Positions 14,413-23,568 of a DNA stretch of 26,548 nt are shown here, piece by piece. Numbering within the stretch: position 1 is the first letter of the stretch; every line of letters begins with the position of its first letter. Made by a program: the position numbers and the translations under genes. The notes beneath the pieces were generated by a model. It did no database searches. It was not told the origin of the DNA and worked only from the letters and a program-made list of their open reading frames with translations. This DNA is from JAAUQA01 sp036351435 (GTDB lineage Bacteria > Pseudomonadota > Gammaproteobacteria > Competibacterales > Competibacteraceae): positions 1-26,548 of the forward strand of contig JAZBPA010000067.1 of NCBI GenBank assembly GCA_036351435.1, read 5' to 3'.

Positions 14413-15573
14413 TTAGATGAACTGAAGTGCGATAGCGACCCCGCCGACTAGCAACGCCACAACGCTTAGTGTAATCGCTAAGCCAATACGCTTGCTCGAC
14501 TCCAGTACGGGCGCAATCGTTTCTTGGGACGCTTCAATGGCAATCTCTCGTGCTCTGAATTCTGCTTTGGCCAGCACCGTTTCGCGCGCAACTGCGGCAA
14601 TCTGCTGTTTTAATCCGTCGCCTTCGGAGAACTGAGTCAGTGCTTGTTGCACTGCTTCAGTTACCTGCTGTTCCAAGGCTTGAGCGAAGTCTTCTCGAAC
14701 CGTTGCTAAGCTGCGCGCGGTACTTTGTTGCGCCACTTCTTCGCTCACGGTGCGTGCCGTCTGTTCGGCTATGGCTTTGGCGGCTTTAGCAGCGCTGATT
14801 TGGCCTGCTTCTGTCGCGGTATTCCAAGCCGTATCCGTGGCTACCTTTTTCGCCGTTTCCTGCGCCGACTGTAGCGCCGTTCGGGCTACCTTGCGCATCT
14901 CTTCCGACAGTGCCCGGGTCGACTGCTCCGCCGTAGTCCGCGCGACCTCGGCGGCGATCTGCCGTGCTACCTGCTCAGCAGCTGCACGCCCAGCCTGTTC
15001 GGCAATCCGGGTTAGTTCGGGTGCAGAGCCAGCCAGTTCCGCTGGAATTTCAATGGGTCCGTGGCTAGCGGCCTGCTCAACAGCTGGTTCCATAGCGGGC
15101 GCATTGTCGGATTCAGCAACAGTGCCAGATGCCATGGTTACTGCGCTCAATGGTTCTTCTTCTGCGGAAGCTACTGTAGGTGCGCCCGGCCGCTGCGTCG
15201 GGAATTCACGGACAGAGTTCAGTATTTGATCCATCTGGGCCGGTGTATAGGGCTTCGACAGAAAACTCGAAGCGCCACTTTGCCGGGCATTTTCTTTGTC
15301 TTCATCTGTAGCGTTGGCGGAACACATGATAATCGGTGGGGGTGGGCCGATTTGTGCATCGTTAGTAATAGCATGAGTCGTTTCGAATCCGTCCATGCCG
15401 GGCATCATGACATCCATAAAAATAATATCCGGGCGCTGTTTCTTCATGTAACTGACAGCTTCTTCACCGGATCCAACCCAGTCGACTTCAATATTTCGTT
15501 CCATCAGCAACTTACGTAGGGTCAGGTGGGCAACCTTGGAATCGTCGACCACTAACGCCTTTTCAATATTCAT
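14413..15573 (-). CDS. CheY-like receiver fused to long Ala-rich helix and C-terminal membrane anchor
   Basis: AGGAGG with a 5-base gap supports the ATG at 15573. Residues 1-121 are a complete receiver domain: D10/D11, phospho-acceptor D54 in IFMDVMMPGMDG, S85 at the switch position and K107 in FLSKPY. A Pro/Glu-containing linker follows to about 170. Residues about 185-345 are strongly Ala/Glu/Gln/Arg-rich with repeating motifs such as AAEQVARQIAAEVART and AIAEQTARTVSEEVAQ, as in a long amphipathic or coiled-coil helix. The last 25 residues (IGLAITLSVVALLVGGVAIAL) form one membrane segment with almost no tail, a tail-anchor-like topology. There is no output DNA-binding or enzymatic domain. 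The thioesterase gene lies 42 bases downstream. A cognate kinase is not in the window. Confidence 0.85.
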   Translation of the reverse strand: MNIEKALVVDDSKVAHLTLRKLLMERNIEVDWVGSGEEAVSYMKKQRPDIIFMDVMMPGMDGFETTHAITNDAQIGPPPPIIMCSANATDEDKENARQSGASSFLSKPYTPAQMDQILNSVREFPTQRPGAPTVASAEEEPLSAVTMASGTVAESDNAPAMEPAVEQAASHGPIEIPAELAGSAPELTRIAEQAGRAAAEQVARQIAAEVARTTAEQSTRALSEEMRKVARTALQSAQETAKKVATDTAWNTATEAGQISAAKAAKAIAEQTARTVSEEVAQQSTARSLATVREDFAQALEQQVTEAVQQALTQFSEGDGLKQQIAAVARETVLAKAEFRAREIAIEASQETIAPVLESSKRIGLAITLSVVALLVGGVAIALQFI

Positions 15574-15885
15574 ACGGGCCTCCTGGTGGCCTGAAAAAGT
15601 GGTAACAAAGTATATTGGGTTTCGGCGGCAATTCTGGCGCTTTCATAGATGAAATGCTAGGGAATATGATTTGCTTAGCAAAATTGTCACAAACTTGCAT
15701 ATTATAAGGCAGTCATGACGCTTTATCAGAACAGTATAAACGTATCATGACCATTCAGCTTGGAGCAAACCGGGTCCGTCTACGACCACCAACACAGGGT
15801 GTTATCCTAAGGTTCCATATATCGCACTTGAGCACTATGTTTTGCAATCGTATTCACCCACTTGGGATCATCGGGAGTTTTCGCC
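15574..15885. other. Divergent intergenic region between receiver and DUF533 genes
   Basis: It should contain promoters for both divergent genes. A 13-base inverted repeat TTTGCT-T-AGCAAA lies at 15670-15682, and an AT-rich TATTATAAG stretch follows near 15700. No consensus -35/-10 pair or coding frame with a ribosome site is convincing. Confidence 0.4.
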
Positions 15886-16605
15886 ATGTTCGATCCGCAA
15901 CGTTTACTGGGCAGTTTGCTGCAAAGTCAGATGTCTTCACCCGCCAGAACGCTTACCAGACTAGCCTCTGGAACAGGTATGACGTCCGGCAAGTTAGGCG
16001 CATTAGCGTTGTTAGGTGGAGTCGCCGCCGGCGCTTTTGAGCACTTTTCCCAGCAACGGCAGAGTATGCCAGGAGGCAGTGTATCGCAACCCCCCCCATT
16101 GGGAACATCGAGTCCTCCCGGTTTGCCTCCTGCACCTCCCATGGCAGGCGGTATGCAGGCTACGCCGCCCACACAGCCGCAAGCCACTAATCTTCCCCCA
16201 CCCCCACCAGGTGTCAGTGCAACGTCAGCGCCGCCCGGTTCAGATAGTAGTAAAACGGCGACCTTGTTGATTCGAGCCATGATCGGAGCAGCAAAGGCTG
16301 ATGGCATCATTGACGATGCTGAACGCCAACGTATCCTGGATCGCCTCCAAGACGCCAGTCCAGAAGAACGGGCGTTTGTGGAAGCGGAGATGCAAAAACC
16401 ACTCAATCCTGACGATTGGCTAACTGATATGCCCGTTGATCCGAATCTGGCGGCTCAGATTTATACCGCATCCATGCTGGCTATCGAGCTGGATACCTCG
16501 GCGGAGGTTAAGTATTTCAAGGCTTTGGCGCGTCGCTTGAATCTGGAAGAGAGCGCCGTAAATCGTATCCACGATCAATTGGGAGTCATCCGGATTTTCG
16601 CTTAG
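15886..16605 (+). CDS. DUF533/TerB-like protein with proline-rich linker (YebE-like)
   Basis: The ATG at 15886 is preferred because CGGGAG lies about 8 bases upstream; it gives 239 residues beginning MFDPQRLLGSLL. An N-terminal Gly/Ala-rich hydrophobic stretch (GKLGALALLGGVAAGAF, about 37-53) may touch the membrane. A Pro/Gly/Ser-rich linker spans about 65-120. The C-terminal domain (TLLIRAMIGAAKADGIIDDAERQRI, ending EESAVNRIHDQLG) is the DUF533 form of the TerB-like helical fold, as in inner-membrane protein YebE. The function is not established; TerB relatives bind metal and act at the membrane in stress responses. It stands alone on this strand before trpB2. Confidence 0.82.
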   Translation: MFDPQRLLGSLLQSQMSSPARTLTRLASGTGMTSGKLGALALLGGVAAGAFEHFSQQRQSMPGGSVSQPPPLGTSSPPGLPPAPPMAGGMQATPPTQPQATNLPPPPPGVSATSAPPGSDSSKTATLLIRAMIGAAKADGIIDDAERQRILDRLQDASPEERAFVEAEMQKPLNPDDWLTDMPVDPNLAAQIYTASMLAIELDTSAEVKYFKALARRLNLEESAVNRIHDQLGVIRIFA

Positions 16606-16732
16606 GCTGGATTTGCGCTCAGATAAATAGCCCGAGCGGCTTCCGTAAATAGCTACAAGACGAGTGAAGATGACTGACAGGACGCGCCGGGTTAGTATGG
16701 TTTAGACGTTGAATGCACTCTGAGGATTTTCG

Positions 16733-18097
16733 ATGAGCGATACCGTGAAATACCTGCTGGACGAAAACCGGCTGCCCCGTTTTTGGTATAACTTGGCGGC
16801 GGATCTGCCTACGCCGCTCCCGCCGGTGTTGCATCCCGTCACCCAGCAACCGATCGGGCCCGACGATCTTGCACCGCTGTTTCCCCTGTCATTGATTCAA
16901 CAGGAAGTCTCTACGGAGCGAGAGATTGAAATACCTGAACCGGTACGGACCATTTACCGTCAATGGCGACCTTCCCCGTTATTCCGCGCCAGACGCTTAG
17001 AAAAAGCGCTCGATACGCCCGCCAAGATATACTACAAGTACGAAGGCGTAAGCCCAGCCGGCAGTCACAAACCCAACACCGCTGTGGCGCAAGCGTTTTA
17101 TAACAAGGAAGCCGGGATTACCCGTATCACTACCGAGACCGGCGCCGGTCAGTGGGGATCAGCGCTGGCGTACGCCGGTGCCTTGTTCGGCATCGCCATT
17201 CAGGTGTTCATGGTGCGAGTGTCCTACCAGCAGAAACCTTACCGTCGGGCATTGATGGAAACCTATGGTGCGCAATGTATTCCCTCCCCCTCCCAAGCCA
17301 CTGAAGCGGGGCGGGCAATCCTGCAGAATCGAGCCGAACACCCGGGTAGTTTGGGTATCGCCATTTCCGAGGCGGTAGAAGTAGCGGCGCAACGCGACGA
17401 TACCAAATATGCCCTCGGTTCGGTACTCAACCACGTGCTTTTGCATCAAACAGTCACCGGCCTGGAGGCTATAGAACAATTGGCGATGGCGGGCGATTAT
17501 CCGGATGTGATCGTCGGTTGTACGGGTGGAGGCTCGAATTTCGCCGGGATCGCTTTTCCGTTTCTGGGCGAACAATTACGTGGTGGCCGAAAGATTCGCA
17601 TCGTTGCTGTGGAACCTTCCGCCTGTCCCACGCTGACCCGGGGTCGTTATGCCTATGACTACGGGGATACGGCCCATTTAACCCCGCTAACCAAAATGCA
17701 TACCCTGGGCTCGACCTTTACTCCACCCGGGTTCCATGCCGGCGGGCTACGTTATCACGGTATGGCTCCGCTCATTAGCCATGTGAGTGAGCTGGGCCTG
17801 ATTGAAGCGCGTTCCTACCACCAGTTAGGTTGCTTTGAAGCCGGCATACAATTTGCTCGCGCTGAAGGCATTCTGCCCGCACCGGAGGCTAATCACGCGG
17901 TTCGAGGTGCGCTTGACGAAGCCATACGCTGCAAGGAAGAAGGGGTCAGCCGGGTTATTTTGTTCAATCTGTGTGGTCATGGTCACTTCGATATGCAAGC
18001 CTATATGGATTACTTCGCCGGCAAGCTTACCGATCAGGACTATGACGAGACTGAATTAGCGATGGCGCTAGCCGGTCTACCCTCGGTAACAGCTTGA
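16733..18097 (+). CDS. trpB2: TrpB2-type tryptophan synthase beta chain-like protein
   Basis: A 454-residue PLP enzyme, longer at the N-terminus than TrpB1, as is usual for TrpB2 (MSDTVKYLLDENRLPRFWYN; PLYRA-like RPSPLFRARRLE near 80). The PLP lysine is K113 in GSHKPN, followed by ETGAGQWGSALA and the phosphate-binding CTGGGSNFAG. A TGAGGA site 6 bases before the ATG supports the start. TrpB2 enzymes convert indole and serine to tryptophan without a TrpA partner or act on O-phosphoserine; no trpA or other trp gene is adjacent, consistent with a stand-alone indole-salvage role. The next gene starts about 54 bases later. Confidence 0.92.
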   Translation: MSDTVKYLLDENRLPRFWYNLAADLPTPLPPVLHPVTQQPIGPDDLAPLFPLSLIQQEVSTEREIEIPEPVRTIYRQWRPSPLFRARRLEKALDTPAKIYYKYEGVSPAGSHKPNTAVAQAFYNKEAGITRITTETGAGQWGSALAYAGALFGIAIQVFMVRVSYQQKPYRRALMETYGAQCIPSPSQATEAGRAILQNRAEHPGSLGIAISEAVEVAAQRDDTKYALGSVLNHVLLHQTVTGLEAIEQLAMAGDYPDVIVGCTGGGSNFAGIAFPFLGEQLRGGRKIRIVAVEPSACPTLTRGRYAYDYGDTAHLTPLTKMHTLGSTFTPPGFHAGGLRYHGMAPLISHVSELGLIEARSYHQLGCFEAGIQFARAEGILPAPEANHAVRGALDEAIRCKEEGVSRVILFNLCGHGHFDMQAYMDYFAGKLTDQDYDETELAMALAGLPSVTA

Positions 18098-18151
18098 TTC
18101 ATTTAAACCCTGTCGCCAGGAAGGTTGCCACACCATGCGGAGAATTCAGGC

Positions 18152-19285
18152 GTGCACACAATACATCAGAGCGATTCGCAAGCCGCTATAGGTTGGTATC
18201 TGGAGGGGTTTGCTAACGAAGGCAAAATTTGGGTGATCCAGCTTAAACCGTTACCGTTTGTCATCGGTCGCCATGAGGGGTGCCATTTACGGCTTGCTTT
18301 TACTGAGGTGTCTCGTCGTCACGCTGAAATCTTCGAACGCGACAGCCAATTGTGGTTACGCGATTTCGGCAGCGTCAATGGCACTTTCTTGAATCGGCAG
18401 CGGGTCAACGGTGAGCACGAATTGCACAGCGGCGATATTCTGCACTTCGGTTCGCAAGAGTTTCGTATCACTTACAAATCCGCTGTCTTGCAAACCAGCA
18501 GGCCGCCTCCGGGAGATGCCACGATGGATATTCCGGTCATGGATTTGCCGCAAGGATTTGTCAATTGTGAAGCTGAATTCGACCAAATGTTGCGGCAGCG
18601 GGCGGTGGTTCCCCACTATCAGCCGATTGTGCGGATGACGGACCACAGCGTGGTCGGTTACGAACTGTTAGGTAGGGGTGGGTTCGATGGCTTACCCAGT
18701 GGCGCTTGGCCGTTGTTGCAAATCGCTCGCAGTCTCGGGAAAGAAGTCGAACTCAGCGAGCTATTCCGGCGGGTTGGGGTGCAAAAAGCGGTGGCATTAG
18801 GCAATCGTTATTTTGTCTTCTTTAATACCTTACCCACCGAGATGAATATTCGTTTCCTGCAACGCTCCTTACGCGAACTCCGCGAATCGGCTCCTGATTT
18901 ACCGTTGGCCATGGAGATTCACGAATCGGCAATCACCAATTTGGATACCATGCGCAGTCTGCGGGAGTTGCTCGACGACCTGGATATGAAACTGGTCTAC
19001 GATGATTTTGGCGCCGGCCAAGCTCGCTTAGTGGAGCTGATTGAAATACCGCCCGATTGCCTGAAGTTTGATATTGCCTTGATCCGTAATATTCACAACC
19101 AGTCCCCACAAGCGCAACAGTTCCTGCAAACATTAGTGCGAATGGCGCGGGATTTGGGTATTCAAACACTGGCGGAAGGCACCGAATTAGCTGAAGAAGT
19201 GGAAGTCTGTGGCCGTCTCGGCTTTGATCTTGCGCAAGGCTTTTATTTCGGCAGACCAGCCCCCCATTTCCAAAACACCCCGTGA
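18152..19285 (+). CDS. FHA-EAL domain protein, putative c-di-GMP phosphodiesterase
   Basis: GTG at 18152 has GGAG 9 bases upstream and is preferred to TTG at 18125, whose ribosome site would abut the codon. The 377-residue product has an FHA phosphothreonine-binding domain at about 28-108 (VIGRHEGC, SRRHAEI, DFGSVNGTFLN) and an EAL domain from about 140. The EAL motif itself reads ELL (171-173), but the other catalytic positions appear intact: N225, E255/E258 in EIHE, D284/D285 in DDFGAG, K305, E342 in AEGTE and Q362 in QGFYFGRP. No GGDEF domain is present. It may therefore degrade c-di-GMP under control of a phosphorylated partner. It lies just before recJ. Confidence 0.88.
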   Translation: MHTIHQSDSQAAIGWYLEGFANEGKIWVIQLKPLPFVIGRHEGCHLRLAFTEVSRRHAEIFERDSQLWLRDFGSVNGTFLNRQRVNGEHELHSGDILHFGSQEFRITYKSAVLQTSRPPPGDATMDIPVMDLPQGFVNCEAEFDQMLRQRAVVPHYQPIVRMTDHSVVGYELLGRGGFDGLPSGAWPLLQIARSLGKEVELSELFRRVGVQKAVALGNRYFVFFNTLPTEMNIRFLQRSLRELRESAPDLPLAMEIHESAITNLDTMRSLRELLDDLDMKLVYDDFGAGQARLVELIEIPPDCLKFDIALIRNIHNQSPQAQQFLQTLVRMARDLGIQTLAEGTELAEEVEVCGRLGFDLAQGFYFGRPAPHFQNTP

Positions 19286-19313
19286 GCAAAACTGCTCAAT
19301 CCTCGGTACCACC

Positions 19314-21077
19314 ATGTTGATTAAACCGCGTCCGCGCAACGATAAGCTTCATGCGCAAGCGCTGGAAGCTGGCCTGACCCCGCTGCAGGCTCATATTGTC
19401 GCCGGCCGGTTAGTGGATTTTGCCGGCGATCTCGATAGGATTGTCAATCCGGCGCTGCGTTATATCGACCATCCGGAACTGTTGCAAGACAGCGACAAAG
19501 CTGCTGTGCGCATTGCTAGTGCGGTGCGGGATGGAGAGCGAATTGGCATTGTGACCGATTATGATGTCGATGGTGTGACTTCCCATGCGCTTATCCACCG
19601 GGCATTGACTGTTTATTTTAATTATCCCACCACGAGTATCGATAGCTTTATCGGCCATCGGGTCAACGATGGTTACGGAGTCAGCAAAAAGCTGACTGAA
19701 CGTATCCTGTCTCAACCCGAGCTACCCGCCGTCATTATCACGGCGGATTGCGGGTCTTCCGATGAAGCGCAAGTAATTCGTCTACAACAAGCGGGTATTG
19801 ATGTCATTGTCACCGATCATCATGCCTTACCGGTGACCGGCCCGCCTTCTTCAGCTTATGCGGTGATTAATCCATTGCGTGCGGATTGCCGGTATCCCGA
19901 TACCACCGTTGCCGGTTGTATGATCGCTTGGTTGCTGATGGCGCGGGTTCGCAGCCAACTGATTGAAGACGGCCAATTACCTGCCGATGCGCCCAAGTTA
20001 TCTAAGGAGCTTGACTATGTCAGCTTGGGCACGGTGGCCGATTGCGTCAGCATCGGAACCCCGATCAACCGGGCTGTGGTTAATGTCGGGCTCAGTCAAA
20101 TGAACGCCCTCAGCCGTCCCTGCTGGCAGGCCATGCAGACCTTATTAAACCGCAGCGGTCAACAATTCTGCGCCGAAGATCTCGCCTTCCAGATCGGCCC
20201 TCGGATCAATGCCAGGTCGCGGATGGCTGACCCCTATGCCGCATTGCATTTTCTGTTGGCCAGCGATCATGAGAACGCTTTGCGCTACCTGAAACTGTTA
20301 GATTCTGATAATCAGGACCGCAAATTCATCGAGCGAGACATGACCGAAACCGCCAAACAACGGGCAGCGAGTTTGGTGGAGCAAGGTTTCTCTTCGCTAG
20401 TGATTTATCTGCCGGAAGGCCATCCAGGGGTACAAGGGATCGTCGCATCCCGCTTGGTAGAAGCCTTCGGCCGACCCGCCATCGTGCTCTGCGATTCTCA
20501 TGAACCAGCACAGTTGACCGGTTCAGCAAGAGGCATCGCTGATTTGCATCTGCGTGATGCCTTACAAGAGATTGTGGATGCTCGTCCAGAATTATTGATT
20601 AAGTTCGGCGGACATAAGCATGCCGCGGGATTGGCTATTGAACGCACTCTATTGAACGACTTTCAGGTCGCATTCGAACAGGCGGTGTGTGCGCAACTGG
20701 GTGATCGCACGCTGGCACCTGTCATTTGGACAGACGGCGCACTGCCGGCTGAGTCGTTCTCCTTGGATACGCTGGCAGAATTAGACCGTTTGCAACCCTT
20801 TGGACGTGAATTCGAGGCACCGATTTTTGAGGGCCACTTCGAGGTGGTGGGGATACGCGCGGTTGGCGCCGAGCCGATTCATCTTTCCCTACAATTACGT
20901 GCGTTCGATGCGGTATGGTCGGCCATCTGGTTCCGGGCCTTAGAGGCGGCGGGAGACCCCTTACCGTTTGCACCCGGCGACACCATTCATTGTGTGTATC
21001 AACTGAATGGAAATACCTTTCGCGGTAAAACAACATTGCAATTAATCGTCAGGCATGCGGCTAAGAATGGTGTCTAA
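19314..21077 (+). CDS. recJ: Single-stranded-DNA-specific exonuclease RecJ
   Basis: The ATG at 19314 gives 587 residues, close to the normal RecJ length; the frame upstream lies within the preceding gene. DHH-family motifs are visible: DYDVDG at 82-87 (motif I, usually DHDADG or DYDADG), ADCG at 144-147, TDHH at 167-170 and the DHHA1 motif FGGHKHAAG near 440. The C-terminal part carries an OB-like domain. RecJ degrades single-stranded DNA 5' to 3' in recombination, base-excision and mismatch repair. The ribosome site is poor and the start lies 28 bases after the FHA-EAL stop, so read-through or coupling from that gene is likely. A terminator follows. Confidence 0.92.
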   Translation: MLIKPRPRNDKLHAQALEAGLTPLQAHIVAGRLVDFAGDLDRIVNPALRYIDHPELLQDSDKAAVRIASAVRDGERIGIVTDYDVDGVTSHALIHRALTVYFNYPTTSIDSFIGHRVNDGYGVSKKLTERILSQPELPAVIITADCGSSDEAQVIRLQQAGIDVIVTDHHALPVTGPPSSAYAVINPLRADCRYPDTTVAGCMIAWLLMARVRSQLIEDGQLPADAPKLSKELDYVSLGTVADCVSIGTPINRAVVNVGLSQMNALSRPCWQAMQTLLNRSGQQFCAEDLAFQIGPRINARSRMADPYAALHFLLASDHENALRYLKLLDSDNQDRKFIERDMTETAKQRAASLVEQGFSSLVIYLPEGHPGVQGIVASRLVEAFGRPAIVLCDSHEPAQLTGSARGIADLHLRDALQEIVDARPELLIKFGGHKHAAGLAIERTLLNDFQVAFEQAVCAQLGDRTLAPVIWTDGALPAESFSLDTLAELDRLQPFGREFEAPIFEGHFEVVGIRAVGAEPIHLSLQLRAFDAVWSAIWFRALEAAGDPLPFAPGDTIHCVYQLNGNTFRGKTTLQLIVRHAAKNGV

Positions 21078-21085
21078 ACGAAACG

Positions 21086-21121
21086 CATCCAAGGTTCACC
21101 AGTAACCGTATTGGATGTTTT
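21086..21121 (+). terminator. Intrinsic terminator after recJ
   Basis: CATCCAA (21086-21092) pairs with TTGGATG (21111-21117), and inside it GGTT pairs with AACC, with a GTA bulge. TTTT follows directly. It lies 8 bases after the recJ stop codon and separates recJ from msrQ, though msrQ begins only about 20 bases later. Confidence 0.6.
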
Positions 21122-21138
21122 GAAAGCAATCCATTGTT

Positions 21139-21780
21139 ATGCCTGTACGACAACACACATTGATTCGCTGGATCGGTAAACCCCTGGTATTCATACTCAG
21201 CCTATTACCCTTGCTGGGCTTGTTTTGGCAAGGACTAGGCGTCAATCCGGTGGAGACGTTGACTCATCACACCGGCGAATGGGGATTACGTTTGCTGTTG
21301 ATCACGTTGGCGATTACCCCGCTGCGAGGAATAACAGGATGGTGTTGGTTGTTACGCTTTCGCAGGATGTTGGGCTTATTTGCGTTTTTTTACGTTGTGC
21401 TGCACTTCGCCACGTATCTGGTATTCGACCAGTTCTTTGATCTGCACGCCATCGTTCAGGATGTGCTTAAACGGCCTTATATTACGGTAGGGTTCGCAGC
21501 CTTTTTGCTGTTGATACCACTCGCCGCCACTTCAACCAACGCCATGATGAAACGTTTGGGAGGCCGTCGTTGGCAACGGTTACACCGATTGGTCTACGCG
21601 ATCAGTGTATTGGCCGTCCTGCACTATCTGTGGTTAGTTAAGGCTGACTTAACAGAACCGCTGGTATACGGCGCTATTTTGGCCCTATTACTGGGCTATC
21701 GGGTGATTTACCACTACCGTTCCACTGTGCTGAAACGCTGGCGACTGCGAGCTCAAGTATCTCCCACAGTCACTGGATAG
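21139..21780 (+). CDS. msrQ: MsrQ (YedZ) haem-binding membrane subunit
   Basis: A 213-residue integral membrane protein with about six hydrophobic segments and histidines at positions suited to haem b (VVLHFATYLVFD, RLHRLVYAISVLAVLHYLW). MsrQ passes electrons from the respiratory chain to periplasmic MsrP, which repairs oxidised methionine. The partner gene msrP normally adjoins it but is not present in the window, so it must be elsewhere or be absent. Its 3' end overlaps the end of panC on the other strand by 28 bases. Confidence 0.92.
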   Translation: MPVRQHTLIRWIGKPLVFILSLLPLLGLFWQGLGVNPVETLTHHTGEWGLRLLLITLAITPLRGITGWCWLLRFRRMLGLFAFFYVVLHFATYLVFDQFFDLHAIVQDVLKRPYITVGFAAFLLLIPLAATSTNAMMKRLGGRRWQRLHRLVYAISVLAVLHYLWLVKADLTEPLVYGAILALLLGYRVIYHYRSTVLKRWRLRAQVSPTVTG

Positions 21781-22610
21781 TTGTCGATCAGCCGTGCCCG
21801 TCCCAACCAAGCTGCCGCAATGACAATCAACTGCTGGTCGGAGTGTTGAGGTTCGGCTAAATCTTCGGCTCGGCGGATATGAAAATAATCCGGTTTAAAT
21901 CCCGTCGTCGAGAGTGTTTGCAATGCGTCCGTTTCAATGGCCAAAAAGTTGCGCTCGCCTGCTAGGAGGCGTTGCGCTGCTGATTTCAATGTGGCGTGTA
22001 GATTAGGGGCTATGTGTCGTTCTGCAGCAGATAAATAACCATTCCGGGAGCTCATCGCCAAGCCGTCTGTTTCCCGCACCGTAGGCACCCCGACAATGTC
22101 GATCGGCAGATTAAGATCGGCGGTCATACGCCGGATGACCATCAACTGCTGCCAGTCCTTTTCGCCGAATACCGCCACATCGGGTTGTACCATATTGAAT
22201 AGCTTGGCCACTACTGTGGCTACTCCGGCGAAATGTCCCGGTCGCGCCGTACCGCATAATATCCTTGACAGGCCCGGCACCTCGATTTGCGTCATGTGCT
22301 CTAATGGCCTGGGATATATTTCACTGACGTTTGGAACGAACAGCAAATCGGTCTTATGCTCAATTAATTGCGCACAATCCTGTTCCAAGGTGCTGGGATA
22401 ATTCTGTAGGTCTTCTTGCGGACCGAATTGCAGTGGGTTTACGAAAATACTGGCCACGCAGCGTGGGGCCAGTTCGCGGGCGCTATCCACCAAGGCGAGA
22501 TGGCCCTGATGCAAATTTCCCATGGTCGGAACCAGGGCGATGCGTTCACCGGCTTGTCGCCAGGTTCGCACTTGAGACCGCAATTCATCAATGCGATGGG
22601 CGATTTGCAT
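21753..22610 (-). CDS. panC: Pantothenate synthetase
   Basis: A 285-residue enzyme that joins pantoate and beta-alanine using ATP. The HIGH-like nucleotidyl-transferase signature reads PTMGNLHQGHLAL (29-41), followed by VNPLQFGPQEDL, FGEKDWQQLMVIRRM and the KMSKS-like region MSSRNGYLS. Length is normal. It begins 10 bases after panB and ends overlapping msrQ on the opposite strand. It is the last gene of the pcnB-folK-panB-panC group. Confidence 0.96.
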   Translation of the reverse strand: MQIAHRIDELRSQVRTWRQAGERIALVPTMGNLHQGHLALVDSARELAPRCVASIFVNPLQFGPQEDLQNYPSTLEQDCAQLIEHKTDLLFVPNVSEIYPRPLEHMTQIEVPGLSRILCGTARPGHFAGVATVVAKLFNMVQPDVAVFGEKDWQQLMVIRRMTADLNLPIDIVGVPTVRETDGLAMSSRNGYLSAAERHIAPNLHATLKSAAQRLLAGERNFLAIETDALQTLSTTGFKPDYFHIRRAEDLAEPQHSDQQLIVIAAAWLGRARLIDNYPVTVGDT

Positions 22611-22620
22611 TGCTAGGTCC

Positions 22621-23445
22621 TCAAGCTAAACAGTGTTCAGGGCCAGGGAACTCGCCCTGCTGAACTGCCCGTACATAGGCTTTAATCGCATCCTCAATAC
22701 TGGCCTGACCTTCTAGAAAATTCTTGGAAAACCGTGGCCGACGCCCTGGGGTAATGCCCAACATGTCATACAACACCAAAACCTGTGCATCGCAGGCCGG
22801 TCCCGCTCCAATACCGATCAGCGGGACCTCCAAGGCATCAGCCAACCGAGCTGACAGATCGGCTGGGATGCACTCCACCAACACAATATCAGCACCGGCA
22901 TCTTGCAATCGCAGCGCGTCATCCAGCAGTCGTTGAGCTGCACGCTCTTCACGGCCTTGTACGCTATATCCCCCTAATTTATGGACCGATTGCGGCAGCA
23001 ACCCCAGATGTGCGCATACAGGTACCCCGTTGCGACTCAACTGACGGATCGTTTCGACTAGTTCGCCACCGCCCTCCAGCTTCACCATTTGCGCATAACC
23101 CTCTTGCATGAGCCGGGCAGCATTGCGCAACGCCTGATCTAAGGTGGCGTAGCTCATGAAAGGCATGTCCACCATTAACAGCGGATAGTGGCAGTTGCGG
23201 GCGACGTTGCGACAGTGATATATCATCTCGTCGAGGCTGACCGGGATCGTAGTCGGTCGGCCTTGAATCACCATACCCAACGAATCACCTACCAGGATGA
23301 TATTCACCCCAGCTGCGTCCAGTATGGCAGCAAAACTGGCGTCATAAGCGGTTAGGACGGCGATCTTTTCGCCTTCCTGCTTCATTTTTCTCAAGGTTTT
23401 CACGGTCACCGGCCTACGGCGCGGTTGTTCTTGGCCGTTATACAT
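22621..23445 (-). CDS. panB: 3-methyl-2-oxobutanoate hydroxymethyltransferase
   Basis: ATG at 23445 has a GAG-containing site just upstream and is preferred to GTG at 23454. The 274-residue protein makes ketopantoate from alpha-ketoisovalerate and methylene-tetrahydrofolate in pantothenate synthesis. Signatures visible are TAYDASFA, VGDSLGM, MPFMSY, KLEGG, AHLGLLPQ and ECIPADL/IGIGAGPACDAQVLV. It is followed after 10 bases by panC, and folK upstream serves the folate pathway that supplies its cofactor. Confidence 0.95.
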   Translation of the reverse strand: MYNGQEQPRRRPVTVKTLRKMKQEGEKIAVLTAYDASFAAILDAAGVNIILVGDSLGMVIQGRPTTIPVSLDEMIYHCRNVARNCHYPLLMVDMPFMSYATLDQALRNAARLMQEGYAQMVKLEGGGELVETIRQLSRNGVPVCAHLGLLPQSVHKLGGYSVQGREERAAQRLLDDALRLQDAGADIVLVECIPADLSARLADALEVPLIGIGAGPACDAQVLVLYDMLGITPGRRPRFSKNFLEGQASIEDAIKAYVRAVQQGEFPGPEHCLA

Positions 23446-23568
23446 TGTGCTCACTCTTTGCGTTGACCCATCGGCGTATATCCCGTATGAGCATGGGAAC
23501 TGCGACAGGCATAACGCCGGGGTTCTTTGGATTAGGCATCAGGTAAGTTGAGGGCTTAAGCAAAGCAA

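Noticed and set aside
14750..15229. 159-codon plus-strand open frame rich in Ala, Ser and Cys
   Set aside because: It mirrors the Ala-rich helix codons of the receiver-domain gene on the other strand; composition explains the open frame.
15927..16406. 159-codon minus-strand open frame rich in Gly and Pro
   Set aside because: It is antisense to the proline-rich DUF533 gene and lacks a start signal.
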